A stretch of DNA of 64,000 nucleotides, taken from assembly GCF_902459535.1 (NCBI RefSeq), contig NZ_LR699553.1, forward strand, positions 1,860,001 to 1,924,000, given 5' to 3'. Below the pieces are notes generated by a model. The model had not been told where the DNA came from and made no database searches. It saw only the letters and a list, made by a program, of their open reading frames with translations. The first letter of the stretch is position 1. Each line of letters opens with the position of its first letter. Shown here one piece after another: positions 43,924-52,199 of the stretch. The stretch comes from Paraburkholderia dioscoreae. Its GTDB lineage: Bacteria > Pseudomonadota > Gammaproteobacteria > Burkholderiales > Burkholderiaceae. The position numbers and the translations under genes are program-made.

Positions 43924-44766
43924 ATGGCTCAATCCACTGTAAGTACGGATCGGGACGAAACCGTTGAGGCCGGCGCGGGTTTGAACACGTTGCGCCGGAT
44001 CGGCGCGCATCTCGCGCCGTGGCTCGCGCCGCTCGCGATTCTGCTGGTGTGGGAATTCGCCGCGAGGAGCGGCGTGTTGTCCACGCGCGTGCTGCCCGAA
44101 CCGCTCGCGGTCGTGAAGGCCGCGTGGTCGCTGATCCAGTCCGGTGAAATGTGGGCGGACGTGAAGGTCAGCACGTGGCGCGCGGTGTCGGGTTTTGCGA
44201 TCGGCGGCGGCATCGGGCTCGTGCTCGGGCTCGCCACGGGTCTGTTCAAACCCGCCGAGATCGTGCTCGATTCGACCGTGCAGATGGTCCGCAACATCCC
44301 GGCACTCGCGATGATTCCACTCGTGATCCTGTGGTTCGGCATCGAGGAGGAAGCGAAGGTGTTTCTCGTCGCGCTGGGCGTGTTTTTCCCGATCTACGTG
44401 AACACCTTCCACGGCATCCGTTCAGTCGATGCCAATCTGATCGAAATGGCGCGCAGTTATGGCGTGAGAGGTTTCGCGTTATACCGGCATGTGATTCTGC
44501 CGGGCGCGTTGCCGTCGATTCTGGTCGGTGTGCGTTTCGCGTTCGGGCTGATGTGGGTCACGCTGATTGTCGCCGAGACCATTTCCGCGCAATCGGGCAT
44601 CGGCTACATGACGATGAATGCGCGCGAGTTTCTGCAAACCGATGTGGTGGTGGTCGGCATTCTGCTCTACGCCGCGCTCGGCAAGCTCGCCGACGTGCTG
44701 GCCAAGAGCCTCGAGCGCGTCTCGCTACGTTGGCATCCGGCCTACCAACGAGGAGCGAAGCCATGA
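43924..44766 (+). CDS. ssuC: Aliphatic sulfonate ABC transporter permease
   Basis: A 280-residue inner-membrane permease of the SsuC/TauC family with about six hydrophobic segments. The EAA loop motif is in ANLIEMARSYGVRGFALYRHVILPG, and the stretch EIVLDSTVQMVRNIPALAMIPLVILWFGIEEEAK is typical. AAGGAAGG precedes the ATG. It overlaps ssuB by ATGA. With SsuB it imports sulfonates as substrate for SsuD. Confidence 0.94.
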   Translation: MAQSTVSTDRDETVEAGAGLNTLRRIGAHLAPWLAPLAILLVWEFAARSGVLSTRVLPEPLAVVKAAWSLIQSGEMWADVKVSTWRAVSGFAIGGGIGLVLGLATGLFKPAEIVLDSTVQMVRNIPALAMIPLVILWFGIEEEAKVFLVALGVFFPIYVNTFHGIRSVDANLIEMARSYGVRGFALYRHVILPGALPSILVGVRFAFGLMWVTLIVAETISAQSGIGYMTMNAREFLQTDVVVVGILLYAALGKLADVLAKSLERVSLRWHPAYQRGAKP

Positions 44767-45773
44767 ACGCAACGACATTGTCGGCGTCGTTCAGTGGGAT
44801 TGCCGGCAGCGATCTCGAAGCCGAACTGGCGCAAGCACGCACCGTCGATCACGACGCGAACGAAGCCGCGGACCAGGAGCACGCCGAAGCGACGCATCAT
44901 CATGCCCGCGTCGCTGCGCGGGGTGATGCGCAACTGCCGGCCGGCGCACTGGCGCGCGACGACGCCCGCCGCGCCGCGGATTATTCGGTGGAGTTGCGCG
45001 GCGTCGGCAAGCGGTACGGCGAACGCAAGGTGCTGTCCGGTTTCGATCTGTCGATCGAGCGCGGCAGCTTCGTGGCGATTGTCGGCCGCAGCGGCTGCGG
45101 GAAATCCACCTTGCTGCGGCTCGTCGCCGGTCTGGAAAAGGCTACCGCGGGCGTGCTCGAAAAGCGCAACGAAGACGGCGGCACGCTCGACACCCGCATC
45201 ATGTTCCAGGACGCGCGTCTGTTGCCCTGGAAGAGCGTGCTGCAGAACGTGATGCTGGGCCTTGGCCGCAGCGCACGCGAGGATGCCCGCGCCGTGCTCG
45301 CCGAAGTCGGCCTGCTGGAGCGCGCCAACGACTGGCCCGCGCAGCTTTCCGGCGGTCAGCGTCAGCGCGTGGCGCTGGCGCGGGCGCTCGTGCATCGGCC
45401 GCAATTGCTGCTGCTCGATGAACCGCTCGGCGCGCTCGATGCGTTGACGCGCCTCGAAATGCACGCGTTGATCGAGCGCCTGTGGCGCGAACATCGATTC
45501 ACCGCGCTGCTGGTCACGCACGACGTGCATGAAGCCGTGGCGCTCGGCGACCGGATTCTGCTGATCGAGGAAGGACGCATCGCACTCGATCAGCCGGTGC
45601 CGCTGGCGCGTCCGCGCGCGCGCGCGTCGGCCGGTTTCGCCGCGCTCGAAGAGCATGTGTTGCAGCGCGTACTGAAGACGGCGCCGAATGACGACGCGTT
45701 GTCCGATCGTGCGTACGACGCACGTGACGAAGGCCGCGCGAGGCGGCCGACAGACGTCCGCTGGGCCGTCTGA
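44763..45773 (+). CDS. ssuB: Aliphatic sulfonate ABC transporter ATP-binding protein
   Basis: A 336-residue ABC ATPase. Walker A is GRSGCGKST (108-116), the signature is LSGGQRQRVALARAL, Walker B is LLLLDEPLGALDALTRL, and the H-loop is LLVTHDVHEAV. Before the usual N-terminus (YSVELRGVGKRYG) lies an extra 73 residues rich in Asp, Glu, Ala and His (DHDANEAADQEHAEATHHH). The ATG overlaps the ssuC stop, which supports this long start. A C-terminal extension after about 290 is also atypical. Confidence 0.93.
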   Translation: MNATTLSASFSGIAGSDLEAELAQARTVDHDANEAADQEHAEATHHHARVAARGDAQLPAGALARDDARRAADYSVELRGVGKRYGERKVLSGFDLSIERGSFVAIVGRSGCGKSTLLRLVAGLEKATAGVLEKRNEDGGTLDTRIMFQDARLLPWKSVLQNVMLGLGRSAREDARAVLAEVGLLERANDWPAQLSGGQRQRVALARALVHRPQLLLLDEPLGALDALTRLEMHALIERLWREHRFTALLVTHDVHEAVALGDRILLIEEGRIALDQPVPLARPRARASAGFAALEEHVLQRVLKTAPNDDALSDRAYDARDEGRARRPTDVRWAV

Positions 45774-45820
45774 CATTCCTTGACTGACTGTTCTCAATCG
45801 CTTCTCTGGAGTCACCCGAT

Positions 45821-46036
45821 ATGAGCATTTCCGCAATCAACGTACGCAATCAGTTCAAAGGCAAGGTCAAGGAAATCATCCGCGGACCTGTGGTGTCCGA
45901 AGTCGACGTGGATACGCCGTTCGGTATCGTCACCTCGGTGATCACCACGCGCTCCGTCGACGAACTCGAGCTGAAGGTCGGCTCGGAAGTGGTCGCGCTG
46001 GTGAAGTCGACGGAGGTTTCGATCGCGCGCCTGTGA
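45821..46036 (+). CDS. Single-domain Mop/TOBE protein
   Basis: A 71-residue TOBE-domain protein of the molbindin type (SAINVRNQFKGKVKEIIRG, PFGIVTSVITTRSVDEL, GSEVVALVKSTEVSIAR). Such proteins bind molybdate or related oxyanions in the cytoplasm. It follows ssuB by 47 bases on the same strand with TGGAG before the ATG, so it belongs to the sulfur-assimilation operon; a role in binding sulfate-like or molybdate anions is inferred. Confidence 0.9.
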   Translation: MSISAINVRNQFKGKVKEIIRGPVVSEVDVDTPFGIVTSVITTRSVDELELKVGSEVVALVKSTEVSIARL

Positions 46037-46044
46037 GGCCCGCG

Positions 46045-46350
46045 CTATTTCGCGTTCGCGCCGCTCGCGGGCGGCTCGTGCATCATCCTGTCGTTGGTGG
46101 GCTTGCGCGGGCGCTTGATCGGCATGTTGTCAGGATTGCTCGATCCGCTTGAGCCCGACGCGGACTCGGGCGGTTTGACCATCGATGAATTGTCGCCCGG
46201 CGCTGTGGTTTGCGCCGTTTTTTGCGTGGGTTGTTCTGCCTGCTGCGCTTGTCCTGGTTTCGCCGTTTGCGCGAATGTCGCGGTGCCGCTCGTGCCGGCT
46301 ATCGCCAGCGCGGCGCTCGCTGTCAGCACTGTCCATCTGTTGCGCTCCAT
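46045..46350 (-). CDS. Secreted Gln/Ser/Pro-rich small protein, unknown function
   Basis: A 101-residue protein with an N-terminal signal-like stretch (VLTASAALAIAGTSGTATFA), followed by low-complexity Gln/Thr/Ser/Pro sequence (AQQAEQPTQKTAQTTAPG) and a basic KRPRKPTNDR motif. AAGGAG lies before the ATG. It converges with the Mop gene, the stops being eight bases apart. Function not recognised; typical of Burkholderia small secreted hypotheticals. Confidence 0.75.
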   Translation of the reverse strand: MERNRWTVLTASAALAIAGTSGTATFAQTAKPGQAQQAEQPTQKTAQTTAPGDNSSMVKPPESASGSSGSSNPDNMPIKRPRKPTNDRMMHEPPASGANAK

Positions 46351-46513
46351 TGCCGTTCTCCTTGGCGACGCCGCCTGCCGGTTTCGCCGCCGTCACGCTG
46401 ATGGGATGACTCCCGCCACGCAACCCGCGTGCCTCGACGCGCCCGCACGTACATGGCCTGCATACGCCCCCGAAACTTGCTAGGATGAATTGATCATGTA
46501 GACGGAGACGGCC

Positions 46514-46711
46514 ATGTCGAAGTCATTGAGTCCCGAAGCGGTTGAAGCCTTGCGGCGTCTGAACGATGTCGGCGTCGGACAGCCGGCGCCCGAACTGGCG
46601 CAGTCCGTTGCTGCCGAATTGCTGGCGGGCGGACTGGTTGCCGATGCGAGCGGCGGCAACGTCGAGATTACCTGCAACGGCCGGCAATACCTGTCGGGCG
46701 ATTGCGATTGA
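46514..46711 (+). CDS. Small hypothetical protein
   Basis: A 65-residue soluble protein (starts MSKSLSPEAVEALRRLNDVG, contains LAGGLVADASGGN). GGAG lies before the ATG. No family recognised; it has normal codon bias and lies just upstream of another small gene. Confidence 0.65.
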   Translation: MSKSLSPEAVEALRRLNDVGVGQPAPELAQSVAAELLAGGLVADASGGNVEITCNGRQYLSGDCD

Positions 46712-46811
46712 TCGTCGGAGCAGGGCCGCGTCGCTTCGCTTCGCGAGCCGTCGAGCACGCTCGCCGGGCGAGTCTGGCCGTCATATTCGCGGCGATATCA
46801 CGGAGGCGAAC

Positions 46812-47054
46812 ATGGAGCCGAAAGGCCTCGACATGGGGGACTATCAGGAGCGCTATCAGGACTACGACATCGACGTCGCCGTCGAACAGGTGCTGACGGG
46901 CGTCAAGGCACATTTTCGGGTGTTGCGGGACGACGCGGTGGTGGTCGACTGGCGGCTCGTGCATATAGACAGCTTGTGGTCCACGGAGCATGCCGCCGCC
47001 GAAGCAGGCTTCCAGGCGGCGCGCTCAGTGATCGACGCGGGCCTTGCCGTTTAG
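46812..47054 (+). CDS. Small hypothetical protein
   Basis: An 80-residue protein beginning MEPKGLDMGDYQERYQDYDID, continuing VLRDDAVVVDWRLVHIDSLW and EAGFQAARSVIDAG. GGAGG precedes ATG 46812; an in-frame ATG at 46833 is an alternative. No family recognised. A hairpin terminator follows at 47171. Confidence 0.7.
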   Translation: MEPKGLDMGDYQERYQDYDIDVAVEQVLTGVKAHFRVLRDDAVVVDWRLVHIDSLWSTEHAAAEAGFQAARSVIDAGLAV

Positions 47055-47170
47055 TCGCCCGAGGAGAAATAAGCCGCCGCGGCGTCGCGAAGCGGTGACA
47101 ATGAGCAGCACGCTGGCAGCAGTGGCCGGTTGTGGAGCCGCAGAGGAACGGTTGTGGAACGGGTAAACGC

Positions 47171-47213
47171 AACTGGGCGCCAGCATCGATACTGCATGCG
47201 CGGCGCCCAGTTT
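47171..47213. terminator. Bidirectional hairpin terminator
   Basis: AACTGGGCGCC (47171-47181) pairs perfectly with GGCGCCCAGTT (47202-47212) across a 20-base loop. On the plus strand it runs into TTT; on the minus strand it is followed by GCGTTT. It lies between a plus-strand gene end (47054) and a minus-strand gene end (47255), as expected for a shared terminator. Confidence 0.7.
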
Positions 47214-47254
47214 ACCGGTTGCTCTCGTGAGGCAGCCGGTTCAACGGCTACTGC

Positions 47255-47521
47255 TTAGTGGCCGAAGAAAACCGATTGCGGGCCCGAAACCGGCTCTTTG
47301 GCACCCGATTGCGACGACACGTTCTTCACGCCGCCGTAGGCATTCGATTCAGCATTAGCGCGTTCAGCTGCGACGGTTTGTGCGTTCTGGCCTTGTTGCG
47401 AAGCCGGTGCGCCGACCGACGGACGGTAGAACGGTGCCGGGCCGTAGCCGCTAGCGAAAGCGGGAGCGGCGATCGAGGCAGAAACAGCAACCAGCAGGGC
47501 GGCGATGAGCTTGGTCTTCAT
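47255..47521 (-). CDS. Small secreted protein, DUF4148-like
   Basis: An 88-residue protein with a clear signal peptide (MKTKLIAALLVAVSASIAAPAFAS) and a short mature part (YGPAPFYRPSVGAPASQQG, then QTVAAERANAESNAYGGV). It resembles the many small exported DUF4148-type proteins of Burkholderia, though I am not certain of that family. GGAG precedes the ATG at 47521. Function unknown. Confidence 0.75.
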   Translation of the reverse strand: MKTKLIAALLVAVSASIAAPAFASGYGPAPFYRPSVGAPASQQGQNAQTVAAERANAESNAYGGVKNVSSQSGAKEPVSGPQSVFFGH

Positions 47522-47836
47522 GGTGTGACTCCGGGAACGTTTCGACTTCATTTCAAGGAAGGCGTCGCAGGGGCCGGTGAGGTGTGTCTGCAACGTCGAT
47601 GGAAAGCAGTGTATACCCCTACTATCGAGAATTTGTGCCGATAATCTGAAATTACTGTTCTTGATTCTGAAATAATCGGCTTGACGTAGGCGGGACAAGC
47701 GTGAGCGACGGTCCGACCCCGTCTGGCACGGGTTTCACGGGATTAAAGGCCCGGATCACGGCGGGGTTAAAAGTGGCGGACGGAGCGTGATTCCAGCGAA
47801 TATCGATCTGAATCCGTGGCTTGGGAGAGCACTCTG
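47522..47836. other. Divergent intergenic region
   Basis: About 315 bases between two divergent small genes, A/T-richer near 47600-47690. Probably holds the promoter of the exported protein. No operator recognised. Confidence 0.4.
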
Positions 47837-48061
47837 ATGGACCTATGGATTCAACCGTGCGCCGCTTGCGCCGAGCTTTACGGCCAGCCGGCCAGCCGAG
47901 GCCCGCACGGCAGGCTGACGCTGAATAATCGAGGGGCGGTCAAGGATGTGCGGGTGGAGGAGCACTACACCTGCGTACGCTGCAAGGCGGTGTTCGCTCG
48001 CATTCTGGCGGGTGAGCCTCACAAGCAGATATGGATGCTGCTGAATGCGAGTCAGCACTGA
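47837..48061 (+). CDS. Small zinc-ribbon-like protein
   Basis: A 74-residue protein with two CxxC motifs (QPCAACAEL near the start, HYTCVRCKAVFAR near residue 50), spaced as in a four-Cys zinc ribbon. GGGAGAG lies before the ATG at 47837. Probably metal-binding; no further function recognised. Confidence 0.75.
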   Translation: MDLWIQPCAACAELYGQPASRGPHGRLTLNNRGAVKDVRVEEHYTCVRCKAVFARILAGEPHKQIWMLLNASQH

Positions 48062-48218
48062 CCGGCGATGGGCTCATTCCGGCGAAGGTGCCGTGTCTGG
48101 CGATGGCAGGGCGCCAGGGCGATTAGCGGTATCGGGAATGACGCCACGGGGAAGGCGTGATCAGAAGCCTTGACGGCCTCGCTGTAAAGTTTTCGGTGCG
48201 GCTGCCGAAAACGGAAGC

Positions 48219-48464
48219 ATGAAATACTTCTTCGACTACACACTCGCCGATCGATACGGCTACGGGATGGCCGTGTATATCGCCGCTGAAACTTCCGATT
48301 TGCAGCGTGCCATTGATTTGACGAACGCACGACGCCTGCGCGCCGGCCGGCGCCTGCTTGACGACGCTCGAATCGAGGATGTGCTATCGGCCCTGCGCAA
48401 CACGGGACGGCTTTCGGCTGAAACGGATGAGGGCGGAGCTAACGTTTCCGGCGCGGCGCGCTGA
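48219..48464 (+). CDS. Small hypothetical protein
   Basis: An 81-residue soluble protein starting MKYFFDYTLADRYGYGMAVYI, with an Arg-rich middle (NARRLRAGRRLLDDARIEDVL). A weak GGAAG precedes the ATG. No family recognised. It is the last gene before the island border at 48551. Confidence 0.6.
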   Translation: MKYFFDYTLADRYGYGMAVYIAAETSDLQRAIDLTNARRLRAGRRLLDDARIEDVLSALRNTGRLSAETDEGGANVSGAAR

Positions 48465-48492
48465 AGCGGTTGAAAACCGTACAGCCAAGCCA

Positions 48493-48529
48493 AAACAAAA
48501 ACGGCGCAGTGATTTCTCACAACGCCGTT
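48493..48529 (-). terminator. Original tRNA-His terminator, now at the island border
   Basis: AACGGCG (48500-48506) pairs with CGCCGTT (48523-48529), with an inner GTGA/TCAC pair; on the minus strand the stem runs into TTTTTGTTTTG. It lies just beyond the truncated tRNA-His copy, which fits the ancestral terminator of the tRNA left behind after island insertion. Confidence 0.75.
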
Positions 48530-48550
48530 CATAAAACTTTACCGCTTGAA

Positions 48551-48603
48551 TTCTTTGGGGTGGCTGATGGGGCTCGAACCCACGACAACAGGAATCACAA
48601 TCC
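48551..48603 (-). repeat. Island attachment repeat: truncated tRNA-His 3' end
   Basis: 53 bases identical to 52147-52199. It contains the last 48 bases of tRNA-His including CCA (48556-48603) but lacks the 5' half, so it is a truncated copy, not a functional tRNA. As the distal end of the island it represents the duplicated attachment core. Confidence 0.92.
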
Positions 48604-49102
48604 AGTGTATCCGTACAGCTACCACAAGGGTGTGAGGGGTGTGATGCCGATGAATGGAACGCAAGTTGTAAGCTGACAACTGCTTCTTGGGGCCAAGTTC
48701 GTTCCCCTGTTTCACAGCGCTTTCGCTTCGCAACCCGGCTGCTATCACAGCCGCGCGCGATGGTCGCCGGGTTGGCGTCCGGGTCGGAAGTGCTCCGCGC
48801 TCGACCTTGTGCTGGATCACCTGATCCTGTCGGGCTCAGTGTCCACGAAGTCAAGCGACTTCTTGCGCGGGCGCGCCGCCGGCATGGGCAATGGCGCCGC
48901 CCGCAGACCGCGACCGAGCGGTTTGGAACGCCTTTTCAAGGTCGTTGGAAACGACGATAACGAAATCAGCAAAGTGAAGGCGTTGCATACTGTGCGCCAT
49001 TCGTCCGTTGACGCCGCGTTGCCATTGAAAAATCTGCAGAGGCGAGCCGACGCAGTAGGGTGTCTTAGCGTACTTTCTGATGGCCGCGCGCTCGACAAAT
49101 TG
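48604..49102. other. Left part of island, no clear gene
   Basis: About 500 bases between the truncated tRNA copy and the end of the membrane protein gene. Short frames exist but none has a ribosome site or recognisable motif; it is possibly decayed phage sequence. Confidence 0.45.
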
Positions 49103-50719
49103 TCACGGTCTAGCGCATACCAACTCACCAAGCAGTTCCTTGCACGGCCACGCGGCGAGTTGGCCTGCACCGTTCGGTCCAACGCGTTCGAAATTTAAAT
49201 TGAGGCGATCGAACATAGGCTGCAAATTCTCGTACCGTTCACTCCAATAGAGCACCTTGCGATGATCATCCGATAGTTCGTTGGTCGCTCGCTTCAGATA
49301 GCCAGCCGCGTTCCGCATCATGATCGCGGACTCATATGCGCCAATCCCCGAATTCACCATCAACACGGCCACAAGCATGTAACCGGCAATCCGTTTTTCC
49401 TGCAATGCGAGGATTGCTAGCAGGCACACTAGCACGTAGAGCTGCGGATTCAGGCGTGCCCACCATGACTCGGGACTAATTACGCATAGCACCGCGACAA
49501 TAGCGAGGAGCGGCGCGGTGCGCCTCACTGATCTCCACGACCAGACCGCGGATGCAATCGCCAATAGTAGCGCACCGCCAAAGAGCGGTCCCCAACCTCC
49601 CCATCTCACATCGACACCACCGGCTGTGGTGAACTCGACGGCGTCAACTGTGAACGGCGCTTTGAGCTGCGGGAGACGTGGTGTCGCCAGGTCGAGCGGA
49701 TTTTCGTTTCTGGTCTTTCCCATGACACTCAATCCGAGTTGTGTAAAGCGATCAAGGGAGTGGAACTGCGGCGTGGTCTGTCCGGAAATCAGGTTCTCCA
49801 CGCGCCCGACGCCCATCACGGGGTAGAAGATGTGATGCCCCTCGACGAGGTTTTTAACGTACGGGTTCACAGCCAGTACGACGAATGTCAGTGCAAGCAT
49901 GGCCGCGCCGCTTGCCCCGATGCCGAGCGGAACTTTCCGTATCCGAGAAATGCAGAACGCGCCTGCGAGCAGCACACTCGAAAATACAAGGCCGGTGTCC
50001 TTTAACGTTGCCGCGCCGATCAAGGCTAGCAACAACGGTATAGCCAGGTGCCGCGAGCCGTTGTTCCAGAACAGGCCGTAGATGCACAGAATCTGAATCG
50101 AGAGGAAAGCGGCCATGCAGCCGTCCACGTAGTGCGTGAAAAGCTGAAGGATCGCGATCGGATTTAGAGCCACGCAGATCGCCGCGAGCGAGCGTGGCAC
50201 TACGCTGGAGCCTCTCAATGCCGAGAAAGTAACTAGGCCAGATGCCAGCATCAGGATGAAGTTGATACTTTTTCCAATTTCGAAATTGCCAGTCAGCCTC
50301 AGTAACGATGCAGCGTAGAACCAAGAAATCTTCGGATAGCTATTTATGTATATCGCATAATGCCCGGCTAGTGACGACTTGAGAAAATCGAAATGCTCGG
50401 CCAATTCATGGATTGCGTTTGCGTGATAGCCAAGGCCGTCCGAGGAGAAATCGAAAAAAATAGTTGCTGCGGACATGGAGGCAACGATCGCGAGCAAGGC
50501 CGCGACCGTGACCCACACTGCGTGCGCCCTGCTGCGAACAAATGTTATGGCTGCACTGACGGTGGCGCCTAAAATCGGAGCTGATGCGGCAAAGTCGGCC
50601 GGCGCATGGATACCTTGCAACAAGGCAAATAGCGCCGCAGTGCCCACTATAAAAACGAGCAGAAAAACGGCAACATCTAGGACCGCGTCTGCGTAATCGG
50701 CGTCCGATTTTTTCATCAT
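49103..50719 (-). CDS. GT-C-like polytopic membrane protein (gtr-type glucosyltransferase)
   Basis: A 538-residue protein with roughly ten to twelve membrane segments. An early periplasmic loop has FDFSSDGLGYHANAIHELA, whose Asp and spacing suit a GT-C transferase catalytic loop. It lies 18 bases after gtrA on the same strand, as the serotype-specific Gtr membrane transferases do in converting phages. It would move a sugar from a lipid donor to a surface polysaccharide at the periplasmic face. The GtrB-type donor synthase is not found in the island. Compared with surrounding host genes its codons are less GC-rich at third position. Confidence 0.75.
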   Translation of the reverse strand: MMKKSDADYADAVLDVAVFLLVFIVGTAALFALLQGIHAPADFAASAPILGATVSAAITFVRSRAHAVWVTVAALLAIVASMSAATIFFDFSSDGLGYHANAIHELAEHFDFLKSSLAGHYAIYINSYPKISWFYAASLLRLTGNFEIGKSINFILMLASGLVTFSALRGSSVVPRSLAAICVALNPIAILQLFTHYVDGCMAAFLSIQILCIYGLFWNNGSRHLAIPLLLALIGAATLKDTGLVFSSVLLAGAFCISRIRKVPLGIGASGAAMLALTFVVLAVNPYVKNLVEGHHIFYPVMGVGRVENLISGQTTPQFHSLDRFTQLGLSVMGKTRNENPLDLATPRLPQLKAPFTVDAVEFTTAGGVDVRWGGWGPLFGGALLLAIASAVWSWRSVRRTAPLLAIVAVLCVISPESWWARLNPQLYVLVCLLAILALQEKRIAGYMLVAVLMVNSGIGAYESAIMMRNAAGYLKRATNELSDDHRKVLYWSERYENLQPMFDRLNLNFERVGPNGAGQLAAWPCKELLGELVCARP

Positions 50720-50737
50720 TGGAGCAGTAGAGGGTGG

Positions 50738-51145
50738 TCAAGAAGCGTTGAACGCATTCCTGAATACGTAGTTTTTGTCGAGATTGTATTTAACGATGTA
50801 CCCGACCGTCAGGCCAAGCACAGCGCCAAGGTATCGCATGAAATCCGTGTGAAAGACCGCCTGAAAGACGGCCTCAGTACCCCAGAAGATGACTGTGGTG
50901 GCAAGGCCCATTGCCGTATAAAGGATAAACGTCGTGCCGTCATGTACAGCGCTAGTGGCTTGAAAACGGAAGATGAATTTCTTGTCGAGCATGTATTTGA
51001 TGACGAGTCCGACGCCAGTTCCGACCGCAACCGATAGGGGCATTGCAAATTTTCCGGCATAAGCCAGCAGCGTCAAATGTTGCGCGCCGATGTTTGCTGC
51101 CATGGCGATTGCCGCCAGCAGTGAATAGGTGATCAACAACGTCAT
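50738..51145 (-). CDS. GtrA family membrane protein (lipid-linked sugar flippase)
   Basis: A 135-residue protein with four membrane segments and two repeats of the GtrA motif, KYMLDKKFIF and KYNLDKNYVF. GtrA-family proteins move undecaprenyl-phosphate-linked glucose across the inner membrane. It precedes the GT-C-like protein, as gtrA does in serotype-converting islands. Third-position GC is lower than in neighbouring host genes, consistent with horizontal origin. Confidence 0.9.
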   Translation of the reverse strand: MTLLITYSLLAAIAMAANIGAQHLTLLAYAGKFAMPLSVAVGTGVGLVIKYMLDKKFIFRFQATSAVHDGTTFILYTAMGLATTVIFWGTEAVFQAVFHTDFMRYLGAVLGLTVGYIVKYNLDKNYVFRNAFNAS

Positions 51146-51157
51146 CCAGGCTCCGAT

Positions 51158-51276
51158 TCAACCAACGGTCGTGAAAACCAGATACATAACCCAGATCCCG
51201 CCTGCCATCACCGCAACGAAGAGGATGCGCTTGAGCGGCGAGCATGTTTTTATTTCGTTGCTTGGCTCTGATAATT
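51158..51276 (-). pseudogene. Remnant of a small membrane protein
   Basis: In the minus frame ending at the TGA 51160-51158 the translation reads LKRILFVAVMAGGIWVMYLVFTTVG, a hydrophobic C-terminal helix, but no good start codon with a ribosome site is found upstream before a stop. It stands just before gtrA. It may be a decayed tail of an upstream gene or a small phage protein. Confidence 0.35.
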
Positions 51277-51678
51277 CGCGCAGTCTGCATCAATACTTTT
51301 TGGTATAAGTGGCGGCTGGACTGGTCGATCTGGAACTTCGGATCCGAACACGCTGAAAACGAACGAGCGCATAAGCGCGACGAGTGGCGCTGCGCCTGCG
51401 GCATGGTTAGCTTGGAAACCATCGTCGACCGATCCGGTAAGACAGATCCCATTGCGGCCCGCGCACATGCGGTCGATGACCCCGCCAGCTATGCCCCAGT
51501 CAGTTGAGTAAGGAGGTACGGCGCCCGAACCGCTGCCGTCTGGGAAATCCCGCGGGTCGTGGTGCCGCGGCGCGTCAGTGCTTACCGGATCAAACCGTTT
51601 GCTTTGGTCAATGGGTGTTTTCAGAGCGCGCGACACCCAGTAGTCGAGCACGGCACCTTCAAGTTTTTTTGTTTTCAT
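51250..51678 (-). CDS. DUF2591-like phage protein
   Basis: A 142-residue protein starting MKTKKLEGAVLDYWVSRAL, with PYSTDWGIAGGVIDR and APLVALMRSFVFSVFG. By eye this pattern resembles the DUF2591 family found in phages and prophages. The function is unknown. It lies upstream of gtrA on the same strand and supports a phage origin for the island. Identification is from remembered family style and needs checking. Confidence 0.65.
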   Translation of the reverse strand: MKTKKLEGAVLDYWVSRALKTPIDQSKRFDPVSTDAPRHHDPRDFPDGSGSGAVPPYSTDWGIAGGVIDRMCAGRNGICLTGSVDDGFQANHAAGAAPLVALMRSFVFSVFGSEVPDRPVQPPLIPKSIDADCANYQSQATK

Positions 51679-52036
51679 AGTGCTTTGCCAGCTTTTTTAC
51701 CGGCGTCCATTTTAAGAGCACTTGTTATAAGAAATCGCGCGGGTTCAAGTCCCCAATAGGATGAATAGGCATTGCCAACCCCGGTGCCTTTCACCATTGC
51801 CGCTAACGCGAGCACGCCCCTTCTTCATATGATACTTTAGCAGATGCACTTCCCAATTTTTCTGGGAGTAAATACGATGAAGTAGATCAAATTGCGTGTG
51901 CCGCGCGAGGAAACTGGTGATCTCCCGGACGACCTCACGGCATGGGCGGGCACTGTCCGGCCCAACCATATTGATTTACTGGCATGTTTTTGCCTCTGGT
52001 GGCGGCGTCACAGCGGTACTGCGCCGTGGGTCAAAC
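51679..52036. other. Right part of island, no clear gene
   Basis: About 360 A/T-richer bases between the phage-type gene and the tRNA terminator. A T-arm-like GGGTTCAAGTCCC at 51741-51753 has no full tRNA around it. No credible gene seen. Confidence 0.4.
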
Positions 52037-52066
52037 GCAAAAAAGCCCGCAGCGAAGTGCGGGCTT
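52037..52066 (-). terminator. Rho-independent terminator of tRNA-His
   Basis: AAGCCCGCA (52043-52051) pairs perfectly with TGCGGGCTT (52058-52066) across GCGAAG; on the minus strand it is followed by a run of T (complement of 52039-52044). It lies about 85 bases downstream of the tRNA-His 3' end and came with the island. Confidence 0.85.
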
Positions 52067-52146
52067 AATTCCGAAAATCCGATTTTTGTTCCGAATTTTA
52101 CTATGTGAAATTTCCGGAGTCGGCTAAACGGTTGATGCTAAAGGTG

Positions 52147-52199
52147 TTCTTTGGGGTGGCTGATGGGGCTCGAACCCACGACAACAGGAATCACAATCC
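52147..52199 (-). repeat. Island attachment repeat within tRNA-His
   Basis: The 53-bp direct repeat identical to 48551-48603. It is the proximal border, overlapping the 3' part of the intact tRNA-His, where a site-specific integrase would have crossed over. Confidence 0.92.

Larger units (their letters stand above)
48551..52199. mobile_element. Small genomic island integrated at tRNA-His
   Basis: A 3.6-kb segment bounded by 53-bp direct repeats, the right one forming the 3' part of intact tRNA-His and the left one a truncated copy. It holds gtrA, a GT-C-like membrane protein and a phage-type DUF2591 protein, with coding visibly less GC-biased than its neighbours. No integrase gene is visible, so it looks like a remnant of a serotype-converting type prophage. 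Inside the left end (48604-49102) no credible gene is seen. Confidence 0.85.

Noticed and set aside
51735..51760. T-arm-like GGGTTCAAGTCCC suggesting another tRNA in the island
   Set aside because: No D arm, anticodon stem or CCA end could be built around it; at most a decayed tRNA piece.
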